Of a stretch of 64,000 nucleotides of DNA, positions 53,087 through 61,529 are shown piece after piece. Made by a program: the position numbers and the translations under genes. The stretch is from Cyanobacteria bacterium TGS_CYA1. Lineage in GTDB: Bacteria > Cyanobacteriota > Vampirovibrionia > Obscuribacterales > Obscuribacteraceae. Location of the stretch: NCBI GenBank assembly GCA_026129135.1, contig JAHCIQ010000008.1, forward strand, positions 62,001-126,000. Direction: 5' to 3'. Under the pieces are notes generated by a model. The model ran no database searches. It was not told the origin of the DNA and saw nothing but the letters and a program-made list of their open reading frames with translations. Within the stretch, counting starts at the first letter, position 1. Each line of letters starts with the position of its first letter.

Positions 53087-54778
53087 CTATATATTTTTCT
53101 GCTTGCGTTCCGCCAGCCTGTCGCTGACTAAGACTTCGATTACAAGCGCGAATCCACAGATGGCAGCAGCTAGAAAACATAATATTGCAAGTCCGGGATA
53201 CCCCCAGATCTGGAATTTGGTCTGAACCTGCATAAGTTGTGCAGCGCCCATTATTAAAGCCGCCAAAATTAGCCCCACTGTGATTCTATTTGCTATCTTT
53301 TGAAAGCCAGAAATGAGAATGCGTTCGTCAATGGCTTGAACAGTTATTTTGAATTCATTGTCAGCGGCTGAATCCAGAATTTTACCCACTTTTGCCGGCA
53401 TCTTTTCGAGTAAACGAATGGACTCCATTAAGCTTTCAAAAAAGTGCGCCACCGAAAATGACTTAATTGCATTGTCACGCAATATCATCGAAATGTTTTT
53501 CTTCAAAAATGTTCTAGAGTCGAAATTAGGGTCGATGATATCTGAAACTTTGTCCATCGCTACAAGAGCGTTGCTGAAAAATGTTAGTTCAGAAGGTAGT
53601 GTTATGCCGAATTTGGCCACAGCTTGTCCGATTCCAACGAACACCCTGGCCACTTCCAGCCGTCCTTCAGCGGGCGAATGGGTGATCATTACAAGCTCTT
53701 CTATAAGTTGTCTAAAAGCTGATTCGTCGAAATTTTCTTTGGCTAATCCTATTTGCGGCAGTAACGTCGCGATGGTATCGCCGCGTCCGTCGTTCAGCGC
53801 CATCAAGAGTTTGATAATCTCTTGTTGAACGCGCTTGGATATGTGAACCACGGCTCCCATATCTAAGAGGGCGATATTACCCGTGCTTGTGAAATAGATA
53901 TTTTCGAGTTTGAAAGAAGAATGGACGAATCCATCGACCAGATATTGACGCAGAAAAGCATGGAACACTTGTTGCGCTAACGTTGCGCGCTCAGCCGATA
54001 ATAGTCCTGACAGGTTTGCTCTGGAAAGCGGAATTCCGTCTATGTATTCAGTGGTTAGAACTTGCTGGCTGCATAAATGTTCTACAGGAGATGGAACTAT
54101 GATGTGGTCCAATTCGGCCAAATTTTCTTTCAAAATCCTGAGATTCTGGACTTCTTGCCTAAAGTCTAGCTCGGCATGAATCTGAATTTGCAATTCGCTA
54201 AAAATAGCTTTGTAATCGAACTGTTTGGTCGCTCCCATTTTGTTTAAGAATTCGACAATCTGCCCAAGATCATGTAAATCGGCACTGGTAGATTCAAGAA
54301 TGCCAGGACGCATTATTTTCACTACTACTCGTTTGCCGCTGGATTTCGTGGCACGGTGTGTTTGAAAAAATACTGAACTTGAAATCGGGTAGTAGTCGAA
54401 ACTACTGAAGAGTGTTTCTATTGACTTTCCAAATTCACTGAGAAAAATCTTGCTTAGTTCATCTCTATTCATCGCTGGTCGCGCTTCGTTTAATGAAGCC
54501 AGTGCCTCGATGTAGTTTGATGGCATCAAGCCCGGACGCTTAGACAACTGCTGAGCAATCCTTATGAACGTGGGACCTGCCTTTTCCAGATCTGCGCTTA
54601 AATCGTCAAGCAATTGTCCTTGAGAGCCATCGCCGATAACAGGCTTGGACATATTTTCTGGATGAAGTATCTCGGTGATACCTAGCTGCGATAATTCTTC
54701 GGGATTACCATATTTGAAAAGAAAAAACCCTAAGTCCTTAAATCGTTTCAACTGGCTGGCAGGAAAAGTGATTTGCAT
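53087..54778 (-). CDS. ABC1/UbiB-family atypical kinase homologue, likely inactive
   Basis: A 563-residue UbiB/ADCK-type protein. The scaffold is clear (VVVKIMRPGI with the ATP lysine, ELDFRQEVQN, a long C-terminal region and two membrane helices near 500-555). Key motifs are changed: KxGQ is RIAQ (about 71), the Ala-rich loop AAAS-x-x-Q-V-H reads SSSVFFQTH (about 131), and HADPHPGN reads HSSFKLEN (about 285), losing the catalytic aspartate. LLDMGA retains the metal Asp. It may act as a membrane pseudokinase or lipid-binding protein. The ATG at 54778 has AAGG upstream; a TTG lies at 54799. Confidence 0.85.
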   Translation of the reverse strand: MQITFPASQLKRFKDLGFFLFKYGNPEELSQLGITEILHPENMSKPVIGDGSQGQLLDDLSADLEKAGPTFIRIAQQLSKRPGLMPSNYIEALASLNEARPAMNRDELSKIFLSEFGKSIETLFSSFDYYPISSSVFFQTHRATKSSGKRVVVKIMRPGILESTSADLHDLGQIVEFLNKMGATKQFDYKAIFSELQIQIHAELDFRQEVQNLRILKENLAELDHIIVPSPVEHLCSQQVLTTEYIDGIPLSRANLSGLLSAERATLAQQVFHAFLRQYLVDGFVHSSFKLENIYFTSTGNIALLDMGAVVHISKRVQQEIIKLLMALNDGRGDTIATLLPQIGLAKENFDESAFRQLIEELVMITHSPAEGRLEVARVFVGIGQAVAKFGITLPSELTFFSNALVAMDKVSDIIDPNFDSRTFLKKNISMILRDNAIKSFSVAHFFESLMESIRLLEKMPAKVGKILDSAADNEFKITVQAIDERILISGFQKIANRITVGLILAALIMGAAQLMQVQTKFQIWGYPGLAILCFLAAAICGFALVIEVLVSDRLAERKQKNI

Positions 54779-54848
54779 GATGACGCCTTGTTTTAACAAA
54801 AACTCTTGAAGAATTTATAGCCCATTCCCTGTTGCGCAAGGTCACAAG

Positions 54849-54880
54849 CAAAAGCATATCCGTTAACGGATATGCTTTTG
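54849..54880. repeat. Dispersed palindrome, copy 6
   Basis: A perfect 32-bp palindrome, CAAAAG plus the core plus CTTTTG. It lies 19 bases beyond the stop of the minus-strand TPR gene (54900-56399), in a terminator position for the operon, and upstream of the UbiB-like gene. Confidence 0.95.
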
Positions 54881-54899
54881 AAAGAGATCAGAAAGCCCG

Positions 54900-56399
54900 C
54901 TAAGGGCGTTTTCGAGCGGAGGCGAGGTCCTTTTCAGCCAGGTCTTTGCGGCCCATCGCCTGATACGCTTCGGCACGTTTCAAAAGGGCTGGAGCACCAG
55001 CTCCCAACTCAATGGCTTTGGTTAAATCTCGCACAGCATTGGGATGGTTTTTAGAGCCGAGAAAGGCAATACCGCGCATCTTCCAGAAAGTGGAATCGCG
55101 CGGGTCCATCTTCAAAAGTGTATCGTAATCCTTGATAGCATCTGAATAATTTTTCAATGCGGAAAAAGAAGAGGCTCTAGCCTCTATCAAATTGTCATCG
55201 TTCGAATTCTGCTTAATCAGTTGGGAAAGAATTTCAACTGCTTCTTTATGGCGAGCTAGTTGTTGATACGTTCTTGCCAGTTCGTACAAATAGTCATCGC
55301 GACCATTTGTGATTTGACACATTTTTTTGTAATCGTCTGCCTTCTTCGTTTGCTGATTTAGACTGTCATATGCCATTGCGCGGGTTTCGAGTGCCGGTAT
55401 GAAAATCGAGTCGGCATTCAGAGCGGCAGTGCAGTCGGCTGCGGCTTTTTCGAAATTGTGTGTCTCTAGATATAACCTTGCGCGCTCAAGATAAACGTCT
55501 TTCAATCGATAGAGAACACGTTCCCAATTGGTGTTTTTCAAATTGTGCGGACAAAGGGGTTCAAAGGACCAATAAATTAGTCGTGTACCGGGTTTCGAGT
55601 CGACAATTTTTGTCAAATCAACAATTGCTTTATCGAATTGACGGCGTTTTTTGTAGGCTTGTCCGCGCAACCAGAGTGCCTTTAACTCCAGTGATTTATC
55701 GTTGGCAAGTACCTTGTTCAGATCGTTGATGGCTTTGTCTTCAGAGCCTAATTTGATTAACAAATGTGCCCTCGCTAGTGGTATCAAGAAATTTTTTGGT
55801 TCGGTTTTAATTCTCTCGGTTAAGTCGGTGACGAAGAATTTTCGCCTTGTATCGGTAGGGCTTAAAATGGCTTGAGTAGTCCAAAAAGCTTTTTCCGCGG
55901 TTTTCAAAATTGCGTCGGCTTCTTTATTTTTGCCAAGTTTGCGAAGAGCTTTTACCCTATTGGTTTGAATTGTGGAATCATCTGGCAAGATCGTTGCCAG
56001 TTTATTCAAATCTTGCAATGCTTGAGGTAACTTATTGGTATTCAAAAAATAATAAGAACGTCTGTTCAATGCAGAAATGTTATAAGGGTCGATTGACAGC
56101 ATCTTGTTGCAGTTTTTCAAAACTGCCGCATAATCTTCCAAATAGACATCAGAAAAGGTGAGTAAATCCAAAGCTGGAATGCTATTTGGCGAAGTCAGCA
56201 AAATTTTATTCAAAAGAATATGAGCTCCAGGCAAATCATTTTTGCAGACCAATTCTTTCGCTTCGATCATGGCAGCATCTTCGTAAACACGGACCTCCCC
56301 CGCCCAAGCGTCTGTCTGTGCAATTGAGAAAAGCAAAGCAATTGAATAGGAGGAAACAAGTGAATAGAATGTTGCCGTGTGCAAAGTATTTTTACGCAT
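54900..56399 (-). CDS. Exported TPR protein
   Basis: A 499-residue protein with a signal peptide (NTLHTATFYSLVSSYSIALL, cleavage after AWA) and about ten TPR units (LPQALQDLNKLATILPDDST, FDKAIVDLTKIVDSKPGTRL, YSDAIKDYDTLLKMDPRDST). It is the last gene of the four-gene operon that starts at 61432. Its ATG overlaps the stop of the AI-2E family gene by 8 bases. It is likely a periplasmic scaffold working with the membrane proteins upstream. Confidence 0.88.
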   Translation of the reverse strand: MRKNTLHTATFYSLVSSYSIALLFSIAQTDAWAGEVRVYEDAAMIEAKELVCKNDLPGAHILLNKILLTSPNSIPALDLLTFSDVYLEDYAAVLKNCNKMLSIDPYNISALNRRSYYFLNTNKLPQALQDLNKLATILPDDSTIQTNRVKALRKLGKNKEADAILKTAEKAFWTTQAILSPTDTRRKFFVTDLTERIKTEPKNFLIPLARAHLLIKLGSEDKAINDLNKVLANDKSLELKALWLRGQAYKKRRQFDKAIVDLTKIVDSKPGTRLIYWSFEPLCPHNLKNTNWERVLYRLKDVYLERARLYLETHNFEKAAADCTAALNADSIFIPALETRAMAYDSLNQQTKKADDYKKMCQITNGRDDYLYELARTYQQLARHKEAVEILSQLIKQNSNDDNLIEARASSFSALKNYSDAIKDYDTLLKMDPRDSTFWKMRGIAFLGSKNHPNAVRDLTKAIELGAGAPALLKRAEAYQAMGRKDLAEKDLASARKRP

Positions 56400-57429
56400 C
56401 TGAAGAAACTTCCTGTGAGGGAGTTGGTTGATCATTCATCGGTCGAAGATAGAATTCTTCGGCCAAAATCATCAATATTGTTGCAATCGGAACCGCGACC
56501 AAAGCTCCTGGTAAGCCCATCAAGCTGCCGCCAATCAGGATGGCAAAGAGCACTACCAGTGGGTCGAGTTCTACGGCATTTCCCAATAACTGAGGCGTGA
56601 TGAAATTGCTTTCGAGCCATTGCTCGAAGAAAAATAACAACACTGTCAAAATGAGATGAGTTGTCGATTGATTAGCAGCTACAAGCAAAGCAAGCAAAGT
56701 CGCCGTAATGGAACCAACGAAAGGCACTAGGTTTAGTAAGCCTGCAATTATCCCTAAAATAAGCGAATATTTGACTCCGATCAAAAACAAGCCGCCTCCA
56801 AGAATGGAACCGACCGCCAGACAGACCATCAATTGTCCACGCACATAGCCGCCGAGCCGTGATTCAAGCGGTTTAATCAAACTGGCAATACGAGGACGAT
56901 AAACTGGTGGCACCCAGTTGAGACCGTCTTTCCAGAGTCTGTCTGCATTGCTTACAAAATATCCAGTAAGAAAAATTACCAGTATGGCACTGATAACACA
57001 ATTGAAAATATTGGAAGTGAAGTCCATCGCGTGATGCACACCCTGGGATACGATTTTGCGAACTTCTTCGCTTCCAATTTCGAGTGCTGATGCCTTTTCT
57101 CCAGCAAGTTCTTTTAAATTGGAATAATTTTCATGCAGAGCGCGCCCGTATTGCGGCAAGTTTTCATATAAATTATGCGCTTGTTCCTTGAGGGTGGGGT
57201 AAAGCAATCCCGCGGCTGTTAGATAAATGGCGCCCACGGCTAAAAACACGCATGCAACAGTGACAAAACGAGGAACTTTATATTTTTCGACTCTCTCTGC
57301 AAGTGGCGCAATTGCTGCTGAAAGTGTCCCTGCTAAAACAAATGAAACAAAAACAGCCTTCATTTGGGCCGCCATGAATATCAAGAATAAAACGAGCAAT
57401 GAAAGGGATATCTTCAAGGCGTTGCTCAT
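56392..57429 (-). CDS. AI-2E/PerM-family membrane transporter
   Basis: A 345-residue protein with about eight membrane helices and the family landmarks: an N-terminal hairpin, the long soluble loop (about 70-130), VPPVYRPRIASLIKPLESRL, GGYVRGQLMVCLAVG, ILGIIAGLLNLVPFVGSITA and VELDPLVVLFAILIGGSLMG-LPGALVAVPI. Members are proposed to export small molecules or ions (AI-2, sodium/proton). The substrate is unknown. Four-base overlap with the upstream gene shows it belongs to the operon. Confidence 0.9.
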   Translation of the reverse strand: MSNALKISLSLLVLFLIFMAAQMKAVFVSFVLAGTLSAAIAPLAERVEKYKVPRFVTVACVFLAVGAIYLTAAGLLYPTLKEQAHNLYENLPQYGRALHENYSNLKELAGEKASALEIGSEEVRKIVSQGVHHAMDFTSNIFNCVISAILVIFLTGYFVSNADRLWKDGLNWVPPVYRPRIASLIKPLESRLGGYVRGQLMVCLAVGSILGGGLFLIGVKYSLILGIIAGLLNLVPFVGSITATLLALLVAANQSTTHLILTVLLFFFEQWLESNFITPQLLGNAVELDPLVVLFAILIGGSLMGLPGALVAVPIATILMILAEEFYLRPMNDQPTPSQEVSSDA

Positions 57430-58955
57430 AGTTCTATTTTCTCGATAGCCAAACTTGTACTGCCAGCTGGAAGGAGTAGTCCGATTTGTTCAACAGAGTC
57501 ATTTTCAATCCATTCGGGATCATTCTTGAGATTTACCACTAGAGTTTTACTGTCAATTGATTCTAAAGCCGCCTGGTGGATTTCCTGTAAACGATTTCCT
57601 TTCCATAACCAGTTTACTCTGGTATCCCTGCTGAGCGGAAAAGCGAGTGTGATTCTGACATTATGTGCCTCCCGCGGATTTATTTTGACAGAGGCTAGTG
57701 TCATCGCCACTCCATTTTTGAAACCGTATCCGTCAACGGATACGGTTTTTGTTTTGGGTCTTAAATCGCGACGAAAGGGTCCCGCGCATAGGTTCAAGTA
57801 AGAGTTGTTTTTTTCGTACCAGGGACCGGTCGTAAGTTCTGATTGCGAAATCCACTCGTCGCCAGAAAGATTTGACACTTCGATTTTTGAAACCCCGATT
57901 AGCTTGGGTGTCAGATTGATTCCTGAAAGCACTAATTTTCGCTTAGTTGTGACGGCAGGCTGTTTGATAGGTTGCTCAATAGGGTCATTATGAGTTTCGG
58001 TTCTAAAAGAATGTGAGCCAGCCGTACTTTTGCAGAGACAAAATATCGACATCAAAAGAGAGCCAGATAGGGCAAGTATAAGTGAATTTTTTCTGTTCAA
58101 GACGTCAAAAACAGGCAGGCACGCCAGCACAACTAGGTAGACGAATGGCACGAGATAAAATTGCGCATTGCCCTGATTTTGGAAGAAATTAAATTGTGGA
58201 TGGGGCAACGTGTTAATCAATGCCCACATGGCACAGAACAAAATTGGAGCCATGAAGAGTCTTGCTAAAAACAAGCGTACTAAAAAGAGAGTGGCAAAGC
58301 AGATCCAGACGATATTTAGATTAACATCATAAATTTGTAGCCAGCACAGTTTGTCTAAAGGCGCAATATTCGAATAAACAACTTTGTTCAAAAAGAGTGG
58401 ATACAAATAACAAACGGCTAATGCTGTGCATATTGCAAAAAAGGATTTTGTTCCAAGCACTGTGTTTCTTAAATGGGTAGTATCGATAGTTGGATTTGAC
58501 GAATACTGGCGAGGCAGGAAAATAGAAGCAAGTATCGTACCCGATAGACTGCAAACCAGGCTTTGAAAGCCACAGACAAAAGAAAGCAAGAGTGATGCAA
58601 GAAAGTAAATGTTATACTTCTTTTCGTTCAATAGGGCAAAACGCAAATAAAGGAAGACAGGCAGAATACCGCTCCATGTGTTGAACTCGAAGTGATTCGC
58701 TCGAGACAATATAAACCAGATTAAGCTTGCCCAAATTGCGGCGGTCGCCTGAATTTTATTTGAATAACGATTGGAAATTTCGAAAAAGAGCAGCCCGACC
58801 AAAATTGAACTTGCAAAATGGACAAACAGATTTAAGGTCAACTGGTTAGACCAAAGGGATAAGCTAAGAATTAGAAAGAATCCCAACATGAACTGAACTC
58901 TTGCAGAAGCATAGTCCATGTGATTAGATTCGATGATTCTTACTTTTGGCGTCAT
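57426..58955 (-). CDS. Multi-pass membrane protein of unknown function
   Basis: A 509-residue protein with about nine membrane helices in its first 310 residues and a C-terminal soluble domain (about 320-509) that is beta-rich. Its overall shape is like polysaccharide or GT-C-associated membrane proteins, but there is no clear catalytic motif. Copy 7 of the dispersed palindrome lies in the soluble domain and codes for KTVSVDGYGF (about residues 402-411). It overlaps by four bases the GT-C-like gene upstream and the AI-2E gene downstream, so the operon is tightly coupled. Confidence 0.78.
   Translation of the reverse strand: MTPKVRIIESNHMDYASARVQFMLGFFLILSLSLWSNQLTLNLFVHFASSILVGLLFFEISNRYSNKIQATAAIWASLIWFILSRANHFEFNTWSGILPVFLYLRFALLNEKKYNIYFLASLLLSFVCGFQSLVCSLSGTILASIFLPRQYSSNPTIDTTHLRNTVLGTKSFFAICTALAVCYLYPLFLNKVVYSNIAPLDKLCWLQIYDVNLNIVWICFATLFLVRLFLARLFMAPILFCAMWALINTLPHPQFNFFQNQGNAQFYLVPFVYLVVLACLPVFDVLNRKNSLILALSGSLLMSIFCLCKSTAGSHSFRTETHNDPIEQPIKQPAVTTKRKLVLSGINLTPKLIGVSKIEVSNLSGDEWISQSELTTGPWYEKNNSYLNLCAGPFRRDLRPKTKTVSVDGYGFKNGVAMTLASVKINPREAHNVRITLAFPLSRDTRVNWLWKGNRLQEIHQAALESIDSKTLVVNLKNDPEWIENDSVEQIGLLLPAGSTSLAIEKIEL
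57721..57748. repeat. Dispersed palindrome, copy 7 (inside membrane-protein gene)
   Basis: AAACCGTATCC-GTCA-ACGGATACGGTTT: the GTATCC/GGATAC variant of the repeat with a mismatched central pair. On the gene strand it is read T-V-S-V-D-G-Y-G, the same frame as copy 8. It lies deep inside the ORF, so the coding location is not in doubt. Confidence 0.92.
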
Positions 58956-61432
58956 TTTAGTTGAATCACCAGTGGATCGCTGAAATAACCGGTGACATTT
59001 TTGTTCGCATCTACTGCCGCCACGCGTACTTCGTAATATCCTGGAGTTGCGAGTTTTTCGGTTTCTATTTCAACTGTGCCATCGAGGGTAGTGAGATTTT
59101 TTGAAAGCAGTGCGTTTTGGCACGGCGCGGTGTCTCTAAAACTGTGGCTTTGATGTTCGAACCAGTTATTGGGTTTTGAGATTTCAAGCAACGCCGCTTT
59201 GGCGTTGGGGATTGCTTTTACGTCGTAATCAAGTTTGAATGAAGAGACTTTCGAGGAAAGATAGAAAATCCCATCTGGACCAAGATAGCCGTCTTTAAAA
59301 GGGTGGTGATCAAGTTTTGCTATTTGCTCGCCGCCGTCAAAGAGCCGTAACTGCTTGATGCGAACCGGTCTGTCGCCCGATGCAATCACGATGAAAAATC
59401 TATGTACTAATGGAGTCAAGAACCAGCTCTTATGTTCGCTCAAGGGAAAAATGTAACTTTGTGATCGGGGATTGTAAGCGGCGATGATGGCATTTTCTAA
59501 ATTGATTTTTGAATCTTGAGGAGACGTCCAGGTAAGTGCCAACTCCTGTTTAGAATTGGTATTGTGTGTATCGTCTTTCAATTCGATGAATTTGTAGTCA
59601 CCCGTTTTGATGTCAACGATTGGAGAGCCTGCGATTTTACCTGGAGTTAAATCAATCTGTTTGTTTATAACGAGTTCGGGAATTTTTTGATTCGCCTTAT
59701 TTGAATCGAGTTGAAGTCTATTCAGTTCTTTGTCCTTTCGGTTCCAAAAATAAATGTTGTACAGCTCTGGTTTTTGGCTCATACGCTCAAGTCGTGCGTA
59801 GTTCAACAAATCGGACGGGTCGAATAGAGCTGATTCAAAAGTTTGCACGCGCTCGCTGAGATTGAGCGAACGGTCTACGAGCGGCGGCTGAAGCATTATA
59901 TAGAGCATGCTTCCGTTATAGAGCATGTGCGCTCCGGCGTATCTGTTTGGGATATTCAGAAGCGCAAGATTTTTATCAGGTCCGATGTCTTTGCTTTCTT
60001 TTTCAAGTGACAACTTCAAAGCCTGAACTTCCTGACTTGCCTGATACCAGGCGAGATTGTTCTCTTTTGAAGCATAAAAATTGAGCACCACAGATGCAAG
60101 AAATAAAATGCTTACCGCAGTTGTAAGCAAGATTCTTGTTGGTGAGGCAATCTTTTCCCAGAGTCTTCGGTTTTTATAAAGTAAGTCGACAGGAACACTA
60201 ATCATCAAAGCAAGTGCCAGACAAAACGGTGCGCTTGCCAGAAATGCAAAACGAGCTCCCGACAAATTTGCAGTAAGATTCCAGACTGTGATTGCAGGCA
60301 ATAATGAGAGTGCAAACCAGCCGCAACAAAAAAGCAACAGTTTAAGACTTCGTTGCATTGTGCTTTTAAATGCAAAAATACAGATGGCGAAGAAAAGCGT
60401 GATGCTTGCATATAATGCGCTTGTTAAATCGTTTAGTTTGTGAGCTGACTGCAGAATTTCATGATTGTACGGGTAGAAAAAATACTGCCAACCACCATTG
60501 AAAACAAATCGATGCAGAAAATCTTGAACGCTTGAATCAGCAAGAGAACCCTGATAACCCCCGACAAAACTTCCAAGAGAAAGGGTGCGCACAACGAGAT
60601 AAATCAGCAATACCAGCCAGTACTTGTATGTTTGTTTGAAAACTTCTCGCAGTCGTAAGACTAAACTGGATTTTTTGTTGGTGGGAAAAATTAGTAAATA
60701 AAACGAAAGAGTTAGAGGCAGGACTACAGCCATCTCTTTCGACAATAAGGATAAAATGAAAAATGAAATACTGATCAAAACCTGATGATCGCTGGCTTTG
60801 GGCTGAAGGTTTTTAACTTTTGACCTTTGCGAATTCAGGTGCTTCAAAAAATAGTAAAACGACAAAAAGAAAAAGCAAGCACACACGCTGTCTACTCTTG
60901 CGATAATCCAACTTGCAACTTCCGTGTGTAATGGAAAAAGTAAAAACAAAGTGCAGGCGACAAGTGGAAACGAACCAGAATAGCGTCTGTTATCCAATTC
61001 TTTTGCTATTAGATAAACGCCGATTGCGCAAAGAAAATAGAAAAGCAAATTACTTAAATGATAGCCCCAGGCTGAATATTGCCAAAATAGAAAATCCAGA
61101 GCCAGTGTCAAGCTGATGAGCGGTCTGTAAAAGCTTGTACCTTGCGTCTGGAGCCAGGTTGACCAAAAATTCTGTAAGAGCAAGCCATAGTTACCTGCAA
61201 AAACCTGTTTGAGATAGTTCAGGTGCATGAAATCGTCGGCAAGAAAATAGCAATTCAGTGACTGGTGAAAGCAAAGCAGTACCATCACAATACCGTATCC
61301 GTTAACGGATACGGTATTGGAACTAAGGCGAACCAGCCACTGGTACAAATTTAGCGGCGCGGCGGGTGGTTCTTTGAAACCTGTGAGATATCTTTGTTTT
61401 CCAGTCAATTTGGCGATTGTCCAGGTGAACAA
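58952..61432 (-). CDS. GT-C-like multi-pass membrane glycosyltransferase homologue
   Basis: An 826-residue protein with about eleven membrane helices and then a long soluble C-terminal half. The first loop has NCYFLADDFMHLNYLKQVFA, where the D-D pair corresponds to the acidic motif of GT-C transferases, followed by TSFYRPLISLTLALDFLFWQ and the GYHLSNLLFYFLCAIGVYLI helix, as in GT39/TMTC-type enzymes. It may transfer a sugar from a lipid carrier. The TTG start at 61432 has a weak ribosome-binding site, so the N-terminus, which includes repeat copy 8 (about residues 38-48), is uncertain. Confidence 0.78.
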   Translation of the reverse strand: MFTWTIAKLTGKQRYLTGFKEPPAAPLNLYQWLVRLSSNTVSVNGYGIVMVLLCFHQSLNCYFLADDFMHLNYLKQVFAGNYGLLLQNFWSTWLQTQGTSFYRPLISLTLALDFLFWQYSAWGYHLSNLLFYFLCAIGVYLIAKELDNRRYSGSFPLVACTLFLLFPLHTEVASWIIARVDSVCACFFFLSFYYFLKHLNSQRSKVKNLQPKASDHQVLISISFFILSLLSKEMAVVLPLTLSFYLLIFPTNKKSSLVLRLREVFKQTYKYWLVLLIYLVVRTLSLGSFVGGYQGSLADSSVQDFLHRFVFNGGWQYFFYPYNHEILQSAHKLNDLTSALYASITLFFAICIFAFKSTMQRSLKLLLFCCGWFALSLLPAITVWNLTANLSGARFAFLASAPFCLALALMISVPVDLLYKNRRLWEKIASPTRILLTTAVSILFLASVVLNFYASKENNLAWYQASQEVQALKLSLEKESKDIGPDKNLALLNIPNRYAGAHMLYNGSMLYIMLQPPLVDRSLNLSERVQTFESALFDPSDLLNYARLERMSQKPELYNIYFWNRKDKELNRLQLDSNKANQKIPELVINKQIDLTPGKIAGSPIVDIKTGDYKFIELKDDTHNTNSKQELALTWTSPQDSKINLENAIIAAYNPRSQSYIFPLSEHKSWFLTPLVHRFFIVIASGDRPVRIKQLRLFDGGEQIAKLDHHPFKDGYLGPDGIFYLSSKVSSFKLDYDVKAIPNAKAALLEISKPNNWFEHQSHSFRDTAPCQNALLSKNLTTLDGTVEIETEKLATPGYYEVRVAAVDANKNVTGYFSDPLVIQLK
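61288..61319. repeat. Dispersed palindrome, copy 8 (N-terminal coding region)
   Basis: A perfect 32-bp palindrome of the GTATCC/GGATAC variant with ends CAATACC/GGTATTG. On the gene strand it reads N-T-V-S-V-N-G-Y-G-I just before the first membrane helix of the GT-C-like protein. Confidence 0.93.
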
Positions 61433-61529
61433 TCCGGGTAGTCAAGATCTGCTAATCAACTAGAGTAGGTTACCCTAATATTCACAATAAAACGTGTATT
61501 CTTTTAATAAATACTTCGATTAATACCAG

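Noticed and set aside
17866..61319. The palindromic repeats as a CRISPR array
   Set aside because: The copies are kilobases apart and at irregular distances, some are inside genes, and there are no spacers or cas genes.
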